Under the pieces are notes generated by a model that was not told where the DNA came from, did no database searches, and saw only the letters and a list, made by a program, of their open reading frames with translations. A stretch of DNA of 7,550 bases from Burkholderiales bacterium (GTDB lineage Bacteria; Pseudomonadota; Gammaproteobacteria; Burkholderiales; Burkholderiaceae), in NCBI GenBank assembly GCA_903643055.1, contig CAHJWV010000729.1, positions 1-7,550 on the forward strand, read 5' to 3'. Positions 1 through 6,940 of this stretch are shown piece by piece. The position numbers were made by a program, and so were the translations under genes. Position 1 is the first letter of the stretch. Each line of letters opens with the position of its first letter.

Positions 1-226
1 CCTGGGGGACGACGCGCAGGAGCGGGCGGTGGAGGGTGCGCTGGTCAAGCAGGTGACGCAGTTTCTGCTGGAGCTGGGCGCGGGCTTTGCCTTCGTCGGC
101 CGGCAGGTGCTGTTGGACGTGGGCGGCGACGAGTTCTTCATCGACTTGCTGTTCTATCACCTGAAGCTGCGCTGTTATGTGGTGATCGAGCTCAAGGCCG
201 GCAAGTTCAGGCCCGAGCATCTGGGG

Positions 227-229
227 TAG
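227..229 (+). other. In-frame amber (TAG) codon in the YhcG-like nuclease
   Basis: The codons read CAT CTG GGG TAG CTG GGC TTC TAC, and recognisable YhcG homology runs on both sides in the same frame. No indel is needed to join the halves, so this is a single substitution, most simply CAG to TAG. Confidence 0.85.
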
Positions 230-475
230 CTGGGCTTCTACCTCACCGCGGTGGATCGCCAGATCAAGAACAAGCACGACAACCCCACCATCGGCCTCTT
301 GTTGTGCAAGAGCAAAAACAAGGTGGTGGCCGAGTACGCGCTGGGCGACAAGACGCAGCCCATGGGCGTGGCCGAGTTCAAGCTGCTGGAAGCCTTGCCT
401 GCCGAGTTGCAAACCGGCCTGCCCAGCATCGCGCAGATCGAGCAGGAGCTGCAGGCGCTGCCGGGCGATGTGGCC

Positions 476-482
476 GGGGAGG
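476..482 (+). promoter_or_regulatory. Ribosome binding site for hsdR
   Basis: GGGGAGG is a strong Shine-Dalgarno match lying inside the last codons of the upstream nuclease frame. It sits 1 base before ATG 484 and 4 bases before ATG 487, so the second of the two tandem ATGs has the better spacing. Both starts are in frame and differ by one residue. Confidence 0.65.
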
Positions 483-483
483 A

Positions 484-3400
484 ATGATGGGCTGGGAACT
501 CGAAGACGTTGAAAAGCCCTTTGTCGCCCAACTGCAAGCGCTGGGCTGGGTGCATGTCAAAGGCAGCCTGGACGACCCGGCCGCCACGGGCCGAACGAAC
601 TTTGCCGAGGTCATTCAAGAAGGCGTGCTGCGCGAGCAATTGCATGCGCTGAACCCCGGTGCGGATGGCCAGCCCTGGTTGGACGACGCGCGCCTGTCCG
701 AAGCCGTGGCTGCCATCACGCGGCTCGGCACGCACAAGCTGATGGAGGCCAACCAGAAGGCGACCGAACTCTTGACCAAGGGGCTGACGGTCGAAGGCCT
801 GCCCGGCTGGGACGGCGGGCGCGGCCAGACCCTCCGCTACATCGACTGGGACACGCCGGCCCGCAACCGCTTCACGGTGGTCAACCAGTACCGCGTTGAT
901 TGCCCGCCAGGTTTCAACAGCGCCAAGGCCTTCATCGTGCCTGACCTGGTGCTGCTGGTGAATGGCCTGCCGCTGGGGGTGGTGGAGTGCAAAAGCCCTT
1001 CCATTCCCGAGCCGCTGGCCGAGGCGGTGGACCAACTGCGCCGCTACAGCAACCAGCGCAAGGCTGCCTTCGAGGTGGACGAGAACGAAGGCAACGAGGC
1101 GCTGTTCGCCACCAACCAGCTGCTGATCGCCAGTTGCGTGGACGAGGCGCGCGTGGGCTGCATCGGCGCGAGCTTCGGGCACTTTGCGCAGTGGAAAACG
1201 GTGGTCAGACCCGAGGGTATCGGCTCCGAAGGCGAGGTGGCCCGGGCGCTGGGTACGCCCCGGCTCAACGAGCAGCAGCGGCTGATCGCCGGCCTGCTGG
1301 CGCCCGCGCATCTGCTCGACGTGGTGAAGAACTTTGTGCTGTTCATGCAGGTGGGCGGCCAGACCATCAAATCGGTGTGCCGCTACCAGCAGTACCGGGC
1401 GGTGAACGTTGCGATCACGCGGCTCAAGACCAAAGACACGCGGCTGCAGCATGGCGAGAGTGACCAGCGCGGCGGCATCATCTGGCACACGCAGGGCTCG
1501 GGCAAGAGCCTGACGATGGTGTTCCTGGTGCGCAAGATGCGCGCAGACACGGCCTTGCGGCGCTTCAAGGTGATCGTCGTCACCGACCGCAAGGATTTGC
1601 AGAACCAGCTGTCGATCACCGCCACGCTGACGGGCGAGCTGGTGGAGGTGGCAGACAGCACGGCGGGCGTGAAGGCGCTGGCCCGGCGCAAGGGGCCGGG
1701 GCTGGTGTTTGCCGCCATCCAGAAGTACCGCGACGCTGACACCGCAGGCGATGCGCCACTGGTGGCGGACGATTTGCCGAAGGTGGAAGAGCCGAGGGCG
1801 AGGTATTCCGCTAACGACAAGGCGGCCGAAAAGTACGAGGTGCTGAACGAAGACGACAGCATCCTCGTGCTGGTGGACGAGGCCCACCGCACGCAGGCCG
1901 GCGACCTGCACGCCGCCCTGCTGGCCGGGCTGCCCAACTGCGCGCGCATCGGCTTCACCGGCACGCCGATCATCATGGGCGACAAGAAGCGCACCCACGA
2001 GATCTTCGGCGAGTTCATCGACCGCTACACGATCAAAGAGGCCGAAGCCGATGGCGCCACCGTGCCGGTGCTCTACGAGGGCCGCACGGCGCAGGGCGCG
2101 ATCAAAGACGGCGCCAGCCTGGACGAGCTGTTCGAAGACATGTTCCGCGAGCACACGCCCGAGGAGCTGGAGGCGATCAGGCAGAAGTACGCCACCCGGG
2201 GCCACATCTTCGACGCACCGGCGCTGATCGCCGACAAGGCGCGCGACATGCTGCGCCACTATGTGACGAACATCCTGCCCAATGGCTACAAGGCGCAGGT
2301 GGTGGCCTACAGCCGGTTGGCCGGGACCCGCTACTTCGCAGCGTTGAAACAGGCCCGCGACGAGCTGCTGGCCGAGGCCGAGGCCTTGAACCCGCAAGAC
2401 AAGGCGTTGGATGACGAGGCCCTGGCCCAGCGGCCGCCCAAGGTGCAGGCCGTGGTGCAGGCCTGGCGCTACCGAGACACGCTTGCACGCCTTGAGTTCG
2501 CGCCCATCATCTCGGGCAGCAACAACGACGATCCCGCGTGGAAGGTTTGGACGGAGGGTGCGGCGCATGAGCCCCTCATCAAACGTTTCAAGAAGCCGCT
2601 GTTCCATGCGGACCCCGCCAAGACCGACCCGCTGGCCTTCCTGGTGGTGAAGTCGATGTTGCTGACCGGCTTCGACGCGCCCATCGAAGGCGTGATGTAC
2701 CTGGACCGGCCGATCCGCGAAGCGGAGCTGCTGCAAGCCATCGCCCGGGTCAACCGGACCGGCTTCGGCAAGCGCTGCGGCATCGTGGTGGACTACTACG
2801 GCGTGGCCCAGCACCTGAAGGAAGCGCTGGCCGCCTACGCCGACGAAGACGTGCAAGGCGCGCTGGCCAGCCTGAAAGACGAGGTGCCGGTGCTGCGCGA
2901 CCGCCACCTGCGTGTGGTGGATCTGTTTCGCCAGCAAGGCATCGAGTCTCTGGACGACACCGAGGCGTGCGTGGAGGCGCTGGGCAGCGAGCGGCTTCGC
3001 GCGGAGTTCGCGGTGAAGCTCAAGGCCTTCTTGGCGTCGCTGGACATGGTGCTGCCGCGGCCGGAAGGGCTGCCGTACGCGCGTGATGCCAAACGGCTCG
3101 CCTACATCTACGCCCGCGCCCGCAACCGCTACAAAGACACGCCGGTGCTGGGCGTGGATGTGGGCGCCAAGGTGCGCCGGCTGATGGACGAACATGTGAT
3201 CTCGCTGGGCATCGACCCGAAGATCCCGCCGATACAGCTCAGCGACGCAGAGTTCGACACGCACCTCGGCCGCTCGGTCAACGAACGCGCCAAGGCGTCG
3301 GAGATGGAGCACGCGATCCGTTCGCACATTCGCCAGCACATCGACGAAGACCCTGTGCTGTACCGCAAGCTCTCGGAGCGCCTGAACGACATCCTCACGG

Positions 3401-3816
3401 CACTGGGTGAGCAGTGGAACGAAGTGATCGCGCAACTGCAGAAGATCATCGACGAGCTGCGCAGTGGCACGGCTGGTGAGGCTGACGCCCCGAGCGATCT
3501 GCCGCAGCACTGCGCCCCCTTCTTGCGCACGATGCTGGATGTAGTGACCGCCGAGCAGGTGCCGAGACCGGCTGAGTTGTTGCGATTGAAAGATGTGACC
3601 GTCGAACTGGTGGACCTGCTGGCGCAGGAGCTGAAAAGCAATCGCAACATCTGGAGCGCGCACAAGCGCGCAGCGCAAGACGCGCTGAACGGTCTGTTGT
3701 TCGACCACCTGATGCGATTGCGCCCGCCGTTGGTGGATGCCGACAAGGCCGGCGTGCTGGCCGACAAGCTGATAGAGCAGGCACGGGCCAACCACGACAA
3801 GCTGGTGGCGCTGTGA
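484..3816 (+). CDS. hsdR: Type I restriction enzyme, R (endonuclease/translocase) subunit
   Basis: This is the motor and nuclease subunit of a type I restriction-modification complex. It uses ATP to translocate DNA toward an HsdM2-HsdS core bound at an unmodified site, then cuts. Counting from ATG 484 (1110 residues, normal for the family), the N-terminal nuclease shows P153-D154, then E168-C-K170, then the Q184xxxY188 motif (QLRRY). The SF2 motor follows: Walker A TQGSGKS 336-342 with K341, VVTDRKDLQNQ from about 365, DEAH 465-468, TGTP 492-495, TGFDAP 728-733 and QAIARVNR 751-758. Residues from about 800 to the end are helical and resemble the C-terminal DUF3387-type region that contacts the methyltransferase core. 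No stop, frameshift or lost motif residue is visible. The start overlaps the previous stop as ATGA, and the stop overlaps the next gene, so translation is probably coupled on both sides. The frame is open back to 304, but that part overlaps YhcG coding sequence and lacks family similarity. The partner genes hsdM and hsdS are not in the window and are presumably upstream. Confidence 0.96.
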   Translation: MMGWELEDVEKPFVAQLQALGWVHVKGSLDDPAATGRTNFAEVIQEGVLREQLHALNPGADGQPWLDDARLSEAVAAITRLGTHKLMEANQKATELLTKGLTVEGLPGWDGGRGQTLRYIDWDTPARNRFTVVNQYRVDCPPGFNSAKAFIVPDLVLLVNGLPLGVVECKSPSIPEPLAEAVDQLRRYSNQRKAAFEVDENEGNEALFATNQLLIASCVDEARVGCIGASFGHFAQWKTVVRPEGIGSEGEVARALGTPRLNEQQRLIAGLLAPAHLLDVVKNFVLFMQVGGQTIKSVCRYQQYRAVNVAITRLKTKDTRLQHGESDQRGGIIWHTQGSGKSLTMVFLVRKMRADTALRRFKVIVVTDRKDLQNQLSITATLTGELVEVADSTAGVKALARRKGPGLVFAAIQKYRDADTAGDAPLVADDLPKVEEPRARYSANDKAAEKYEVLNEDDSILVLVDEAHRTQAGDLHAALLAGLPNCARIGFTGTPIIMGDKKRTHEIFGEFIDRYTIKEAEADGATVPVLYEGRTAQGAIKDGASLDELFEDMFREHTPEELEAIRQKYATRGHIFDAPALIADKARDMLRHYVTNILPNGYKAQVVAYSRLAGTRYFAALKQARDELLAEAEALNPQDKALDDEALAQRPPKVQAVVQAWRYRDTLARLEFAPIISGSNNDDPAWKVWTEGAAHEPLIKRFKKPLFHADPAKTDPLAFLVVKSMLLTGFDAPIEGVMYLDRPIREAELLQAIARVNRTGFGKRCGIVVDYYGVAQHLKEALAAYADEDVQGALASLKDEVPVLRDRHLRVVDLFRQQGIESLDDTEACVEALGSERLRAEFAVKLKAFLASLDMVLPRPEGLPYARDAKRLAYIYARARNRYKDTPVLGVDVGAKVRRLMDEHVISLGIDPKIPPIQLSDAEFDTHLGRSVNERAKASEMEHAIRSHIRQHIDEDPVLYRKLSERLNDILTALGEQWNEVIAQLQKIIDELRSGTAGEADAPSDLPQHCAPFLRTMLDVVTAEQVPRPAELLRLKDVTVELVDLLAQELKSNRNIWSAHKRAAQDALNGLLFDHLMRLRPPLVDADKAGVLADKLIEQARANHDKLVAL

Positions 3817-4508
3817 TGATGATGGTGGTGGATGACTTGCGCCTGGACGTGCGCCGCAGTGCACGTCGCAAGACCATGCAGATCACCGTGGAGCGATCGG
3901 GCGAGCTGATCGTCAGCGCGCCACCCGACGTGAAAGAGGCGCGGCTGCGTGCCTTCGTTGAAGAGAAGCGCTTCTGGATTTACACCAAGCTGGCGGAAAA
4001 AGATCGGCTGCAACGCCTGGTCCCGCGCAAGGAGTTCGTGGGCGGCGAGGGGTTCCTCTACCTGGGGCGCAGCCACAGGCTGAAGTTGGTGGACGCACAA
4101 GACACACCGCTGAAACTGGCCCAGGGCCGCTTCTGCCTCGCGCGCAACGAGGTGGCCGATGCCCGCGAGCATTTCACCCGCTGGTACAGCGAGCGAGCCA
4201 AGCTCTGGTTGGGCAGCCGCGTGGCTGACTATCAATCACGCATGGAGGTGCAGCCTGCCGGCGTGAAGGTGCAAGACCTGGGCTACCGATGGGGGTCGTG
4301 TGGCAAAGGCGACTGGCTGTACTTCCACTGGAAGACCATCCTGCTGCCGGCACGCATTGCCGAATACGTGGTGGTGCACGAGATGGCGCACCTGCATGAG
4401 CCGCACCACACCACGGCGTTCTGGCTGCGCGTGGAGCGCGCGATGCCGGACTACGCGCAGCGCAAGGCTTGGCTGGCCGAGCATGGAAGCGATGTCGAAG
4501 GAATCTGA
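3816..4508 (+). CDS. YgjP/SprT-like zinc metalloprotease (DUF45-type)
   Basis: This is a predicted cytoplasmic zinc-dependent peptidase of the YgjP-like (DUF45) group, about 230 residues. Numbering from GTG 3813, it has an N-terminal beta-rich stretch (RRSARRKTMQITV, then LIVSAPP), the conserved RWGSC at 159-163, and the metal site HEMAH at 189-193 with the third ligand H198 in HLHEPHHTTAFW. Family members read HExxHLxxxxHxxxFW, so the site is complete. No signal peptide or membrane segment is visible. Four tandem in-frame starts occur: GTG 3813 and ATG 3816, 3819 and 3822. ATG 3816 shares one base with the hsdR TGA stop. No good Shine-Dalgarno sequence lies upstream, so translation probably depends on ribosomes finishing hsdR. 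Genes of this type are often found directly after hsdR in type I operons, but the substrate and the role in restriction are unknown. Regulation of the restriction subunit by proteolysis is a possibility only. Confidence 0.9.
   Translation: MMMVVDDLRLDVRRSARRKTMQITVERSGELIVSAPPDVKEARLRAFVEEKRFWIYTKLAEKDRLQRLVPRKEFVGGEGFLYLGRSHRLKLVDAQDTPLKLAQGRFCLARNEVADAREHFTRWYSERAKLWLGSRVADYQSRMEVQPAGVKVQDLGYRWGSCGKGDWLYFHWKTILLPARIAEYVVVHEMAHLHEPHHTTAFWLRVERAMPDYAQRKAWLAEHGSDVEGI
4498..4502 (+). promoter_or_regulatory. Probable ribosome binding site for the mcrB-like gene
   Basis: AAGGA lies 11 bases before ATG 4514, inside the end of the protease gene. The spacing is longer than ideal, but no other credible start fits: the frame is open back to a TTG at 4469, which lies wholly inside the protease gene. 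Confidence 0.45.
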
Positions 4509-4513
4509 GAACA

Positions 4514-6940
4514 ATGGCGGACTATTTCACCAGTGACCATTTCAAGCTGCTGAACCGGTGGAAGGGGCAGAAGCGTGACGAGTCAAACCCCGAACAGAAC
4601 CGTGCTTACACCGAGCTGAAGAAGGCTTATGAGGTGGCTGAGGCCTGGGCCAGCAAGGTGAAAGGGACGCTCTTCCCTGTGGGCCATGTCGAGATTCGCA
4701 GGGGCCCGACGAATCAGGGCAACAACTTCGCCAGCTACAACTGGGCCAGGATTTATCCGTCAGTTGAGGCGCCGAAGGAGTTGGCCTATACCGTTGGCAT
4801 TGGTGCTGAAGACGGATTTGTGGTGAAGATCGATACCGTAGGTCTCGACGAGTCGAGTGTCACGCGACGGCAGTACTTGGCGCTGCGCGGTGCCGACGAC
4901 AACGCCGCCCCATTTGTCGCCAAGCTGCCAGTTGCAGAGGGGCTGGAGAAATCGCTGGACCAACTGGTCGCGTGGAGCGTCGATGCCATCCGGAATTTCA
5001 AACTGCGTTACGACGAGGTGGTCGAGAAGCTGAACCTGGGCACGACACTGAGCGACGAGGATTTGCTCCAGCACTTTGACGGCAAGCCTGCGTTTCAGAC
5101 ATTCCGGGCCTCTTGGTCACCGCAAGACAAGGCGGTGTTCTGTCGCTTGGCGCGTGCGGTTCACGCTTCCGGCCTGGATTGGTGGCACATGGGCAAGGGC
5201 ATTCAGGTGCGCTTCGGCCGCAAGAACCCAGGCAGTGAACGGGCCGTTGGCGTGCTCGGCGTGATTCGTGGTACCCGCACTCGCAAGATTTCCTGGACGC
5301 GGCAGCTGGGTGCGGTGGCCAAGCTCAACCGTGAATCATTGACGCAGGGGCTGGTGGCGCAGATCGAGTCTGCCCTGTCTTCGGAACGCGTCACTCTGGA
5401 CGATTGGCTGGTGCTCAACACTGAGCGACCAGGCTTGTGGCCTGATCAACTGCGTGACGATCCGGTCGATCCGGGCGAAGAGTTGGACGACGAGGAAGCC
5501 AGCAATAGCAACAATCAGGTCGTTAGGCAGCCCATCAATCGCATTTATTACGGCCCACCCGGTTCAGGAAAGACCTACCAATTGTCGAAGTTGCTCAAGC
5601 GAGAGTACGAGCAGGCGATGACATCGGTGTCGGAAGAGGAATGGCGCGAGCAACTCATTTCAACGCGGATCGCCAACCTCACATGGTGGGAGGGGGCCGC
5701 TGCAGCGTTGTATGAACTCGGAGGAAAAGCGAAAGTTGGACAGTTGTTCGAGCATCCGTTCATCAAAGCCATTGCCGCGGCCAAAAGCCGCAACCAGAAC
5801 GTTCGCCAAACGCTTTGGGGTACTTTGCAACATCACACCGTCGAAGTCTCCCAGACTGTCAACATCAAAGTGCGGCTCGCGCCTGCGGTCTTCAACAAGA
5901 TCAACAATTCGGTTTGGCAATTTGCCGGAGATTGGAAAGAGGCTTGCGCTGATCTCATCGAAACGGTAAGGGCCTACCAAGCTGGCGCCCCGGCGTCCGG
6001 CGCGGTCCAGCGCTACAGCTTCGTCACGTTCCACCAGTCCTACGGCTACGAAGAATTCGTCGAAGGGCTGCGCCCGCTGCTCGACGGCGATGCAGAGACG
6101 GGTCAAATCCAGTACGAGATTCGCTCTGGCGTCTTCAAAGACCTGTGCCGCAGGGCCCGGTCGGCGCCCGACCAGCGATTCGCCATGGTGATTGACGAGA
6201 TCAATCGAGGCAACATCAGCAAGATACTGGGTGAGCTGATCACCTTGATCGAAGCCGACAAGCGCGAGGGCACCGAAAACGCGGTGTCGGTGACGCTGCC
6301 TTACTCGGGAGAAAGCTTTTCGGTACCGGTCAACGTCGACATCATCGGCACGATGAACACGGCTGACCGGTCTCTGGCGCTTTTGGATACTGCACTGCGG
6401 CGCCGGTTCGAGTTCGTGCCTGTGATGCCAGATGCTCGTGATGAGCCGGGGGCGCCGCTTGCCAACTTGCGGGTGAGTTCGGGCGATCAGGTGATTGATG
6501 TGCCCCGGATGCTTGACGCGATCAACCAGCGCGTGGAGGCGCTCTATGACCGTGACCAATGCATAGGCCACGCCTACTTCACGCCGCTGGCCAAGCTTCC
6601 CGATGGAGACGACCGATTGGTCGCCTTGCAGCAGCTGGTGAGCGGCATCACGGTTTACGAGTTCGACGCGCTTACGCAGGCTGATCTCAAAGCTGCCGCC
6701 GTTGACGGTCTGCATCACATCCCGGCTGCGGTGTACGAATGGCTTGAGGCTCAGTGCCTAAGTGCTGCAGAGAAGGGCGAAGCGCCGTGGTTGCGTCTTA
6801 CCCAGCGACGTGGTCGCCGTATCGTTCAGGTCACGAGCTTCGTCGGCGTGATCCGCGCCCCCAATGGTTTCCAGATCGAGGTGTTGCCCAAGTGGGCAAA
6901 GCGATTGGCGGCGGAGTCGTGGAGGCACGTCAGCTGCTGA
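4514..6940 (+). CDS. mcrB: McrB-like AAA+ GTPase, truncated C-terminus fused to the McrC N-terminus
   Basis: McrB is the DNA-recognising, GTP-driven subunit of McrBC, which cuts DNA with modified bases. The frame encodes 808 residues. Residues 1 to about 310 hold one or two N-terminal domains that I cannot name; this is where McrB relatives carry their target-binding domain. An acidic linker follows at about 314-336. The AAA+ module shows Walker A GPPGSGKT 347-354 (K353), FVTFHQSYGYEEFVEG from 503, Walker B MVIDEINRG (D561, E562), the McrB signature MNTADRS 614-620 and RRRF 629-632. Between Walker A and residue 503 lies an insertion of over 100 residues, with a winged-helix-like stretch at about 390-442. 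After GHAYFTPL the protein should continue with the McrB C-terminal helices. Instead, at about residue 708, it becomes the McrC N-terminus (ITVYEFDAL, then NGFQIEVLPK at about 782-792). It then leaves the McrC frame and ends at 6940. The gene starts 5 bases after the protease stop, suggesting the same operon. The AAA+ core looks intact; activity without the C-terminus or McrC is doubtful. Confidence 0.87.
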   Translation: MADYFTSDHFKLLNRWKGQKRDESNPEQNRAYTELKKAYEVAEAWASKVKGTLFPVGHVEIRRGPTNQGNNFASYNWARIYPSVEAPKELAYTVGIGAEDGFVVKIDTVGLDESSVTRRQYLALRGADDNAAPFVAKLPVAEGLEKSLDQLVAWSVDAIRNFKLRYDEVVEKLNLGTTLSDEDLLQHFDGKPAFQTFRASWSPQDKAVFCRLARAVHASGLDWWHMGKGIQVRFGRKNPGSERAVGVLGVIRGTRTRKISWTRQLGAVAKLNRESLTQGLVAQIESALSSERVTLDDWLVLNTERPGLWPDQLRDDPVDPGEELDDEEASNSNNQVVRQPINRIYYGPPGSGKTYQLSKLLKREYEQAMTSVSEEEWREQLISTRIANLTWWEGAAAALYELGGKAKVGQLFEHPFIKAIAAAKSRNQNVRQTLWGTLQHHTVEVSQTVNIKVRLAPAVFNKINNSVWQFAGDWKEACADLIETVRAYQAGAPASGAVQRYSFVTFHQSYGYEEFVEGLRPLLDGDAETGQIQYEIRSGVFKDLCRRARSAPDQRFAMVIDEINRGNISKILGELITLIEADKREGTENAVSVTLPYSGESFSVPVNVDIIGTMNTADRSLALLDTALRRRFEFVPVMPDARDEPGAPLANLRVSSGDQVIDVPRMLDAINQRVEALYDRDQCIGHAYFTPLAKLPDGDDRLVALQQLVSGITVYEFDALTQADLKAAAVDGLHHIPAAVYEWLEAQCLSAAEKGEAPWLRLTQRRGRRIVQVTSFVGVIRAPNGFQIEVLPKWAKRLAAESWRHVSC
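5591..6013 (+). other. Insertion in the McrB AAA+ module with a winged-helix-like part
   Basis: Residues about 360-500 of the McrB-like protein separate Walker A from the FHQSYGYE motif, which sit much closer together in E. coli McrB. The stretch from TWWEGAAAALYELGG through LWGTLQHHT (about 390-442) has the helix-helix-helix-wing pattern of HARE-HTH or winged-helix domains: a Trp start, an AL..LGG turn, a KVGQL helix and a closing Lxx(H)xT strand. I recall similar insertions in other proteobacterial McrB-like proteins, so it is probably a family variant rather than damage. The domain assignment is by eye. Confidence 0.55.

Larger units (their letters stand above)
2..487 (+). pseudogene. YhcG/DUF1016-family PD-(D/E)xK nuclease, 3' part, broken by an amber codon
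   Basis: The frame is open from base 2, so the true start and the N-terminal helical domain lie upstream of the window. The visible part is the C-terminal nuclease domain of the YhcG (DUF1016) family. It shows GDEFFIDLLFYH with the likely catalytic Asp at 143-145, then VVIELKAGKF with Glu at 188-190 and Lys at 194-196. After an in-frame TAG at 227-229 the same frame continues with the typical family tail: LGFYLTAVD, DNPTIGLLLCK, NKVVAEYAL, then an LPSIAQIEQEL-like end, stopping at 485-487. Family members usually read G-K/Q-L-x-FYL here, so the stop replaces one Lys or Gln codon (CAG or AAG to TAG). Such nucleases are commonly found inside type I restriction operons; their exact role is not settled. 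The product would end after the catalytic core but lack about 85 residues. GTG at 29 and GTG at 251 are in frame, but neither looks like a real start: there is no ribosome binding site before 251, and homology extends upstream of 29. A sequencing error is the main alternative. Confidence 0.87.

Noticed and set aside
227..250. Restart of the YhcG tail as a separate small gene from GTG 251
   Set aside because: No Shine-Dalgarno lies before 251, and the tail alone would be a nuclease fragment without the catalytic residues.
304..483. Upstream extension of the hsdR frame to 304
   Set aside because: It lies wholly inside the YhcG-like coding frame, encodes a low-complexity Ala/Gly/Arg-rich stretch, and is replaced by a strong ribosome binding site with ATG at 484/487.
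238..3864. 1208-codon open frame on the minus strand opposite hsdR
   Set aside because: It mirrors hsdR codon structure in GC-rich DNA. The product is low-complexity, rich in His, Gln, Arg, Leu and Val, with no family motifs, while the plus strand carries a complete HsdR.
3129..4235. Minus-strand frame of 368 codons across the hsdR-protease junction
   Set aside because: It overlaps two clear plus-strand genes and shows no recognisable domain. Its poly-His run is only the complement of the tandem ATG starts.
4469..4513. Upstream TTG start for the mcrB frame
   Set aside because: It lies inside the end of the protease gene, and homology-like sequence begins at MADYFTSDHF from ATG 4514.
5660..6718. 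Minus-strand frame of 352 codons opposite mcrB
   Set aside because: The plus strand here encodes Walker A-distal, Walker B and MNTADRS motifs of McrB. The minus product has no family features.
6885..6900. Programmed -1 frameshifting to join mcrB/mcrC parts
   Set aside because: There is no X-XXY-YYZ slippery heptamer or A/T-rich slip site. The gene is also truncated downstream, so a functional product is unlikely.
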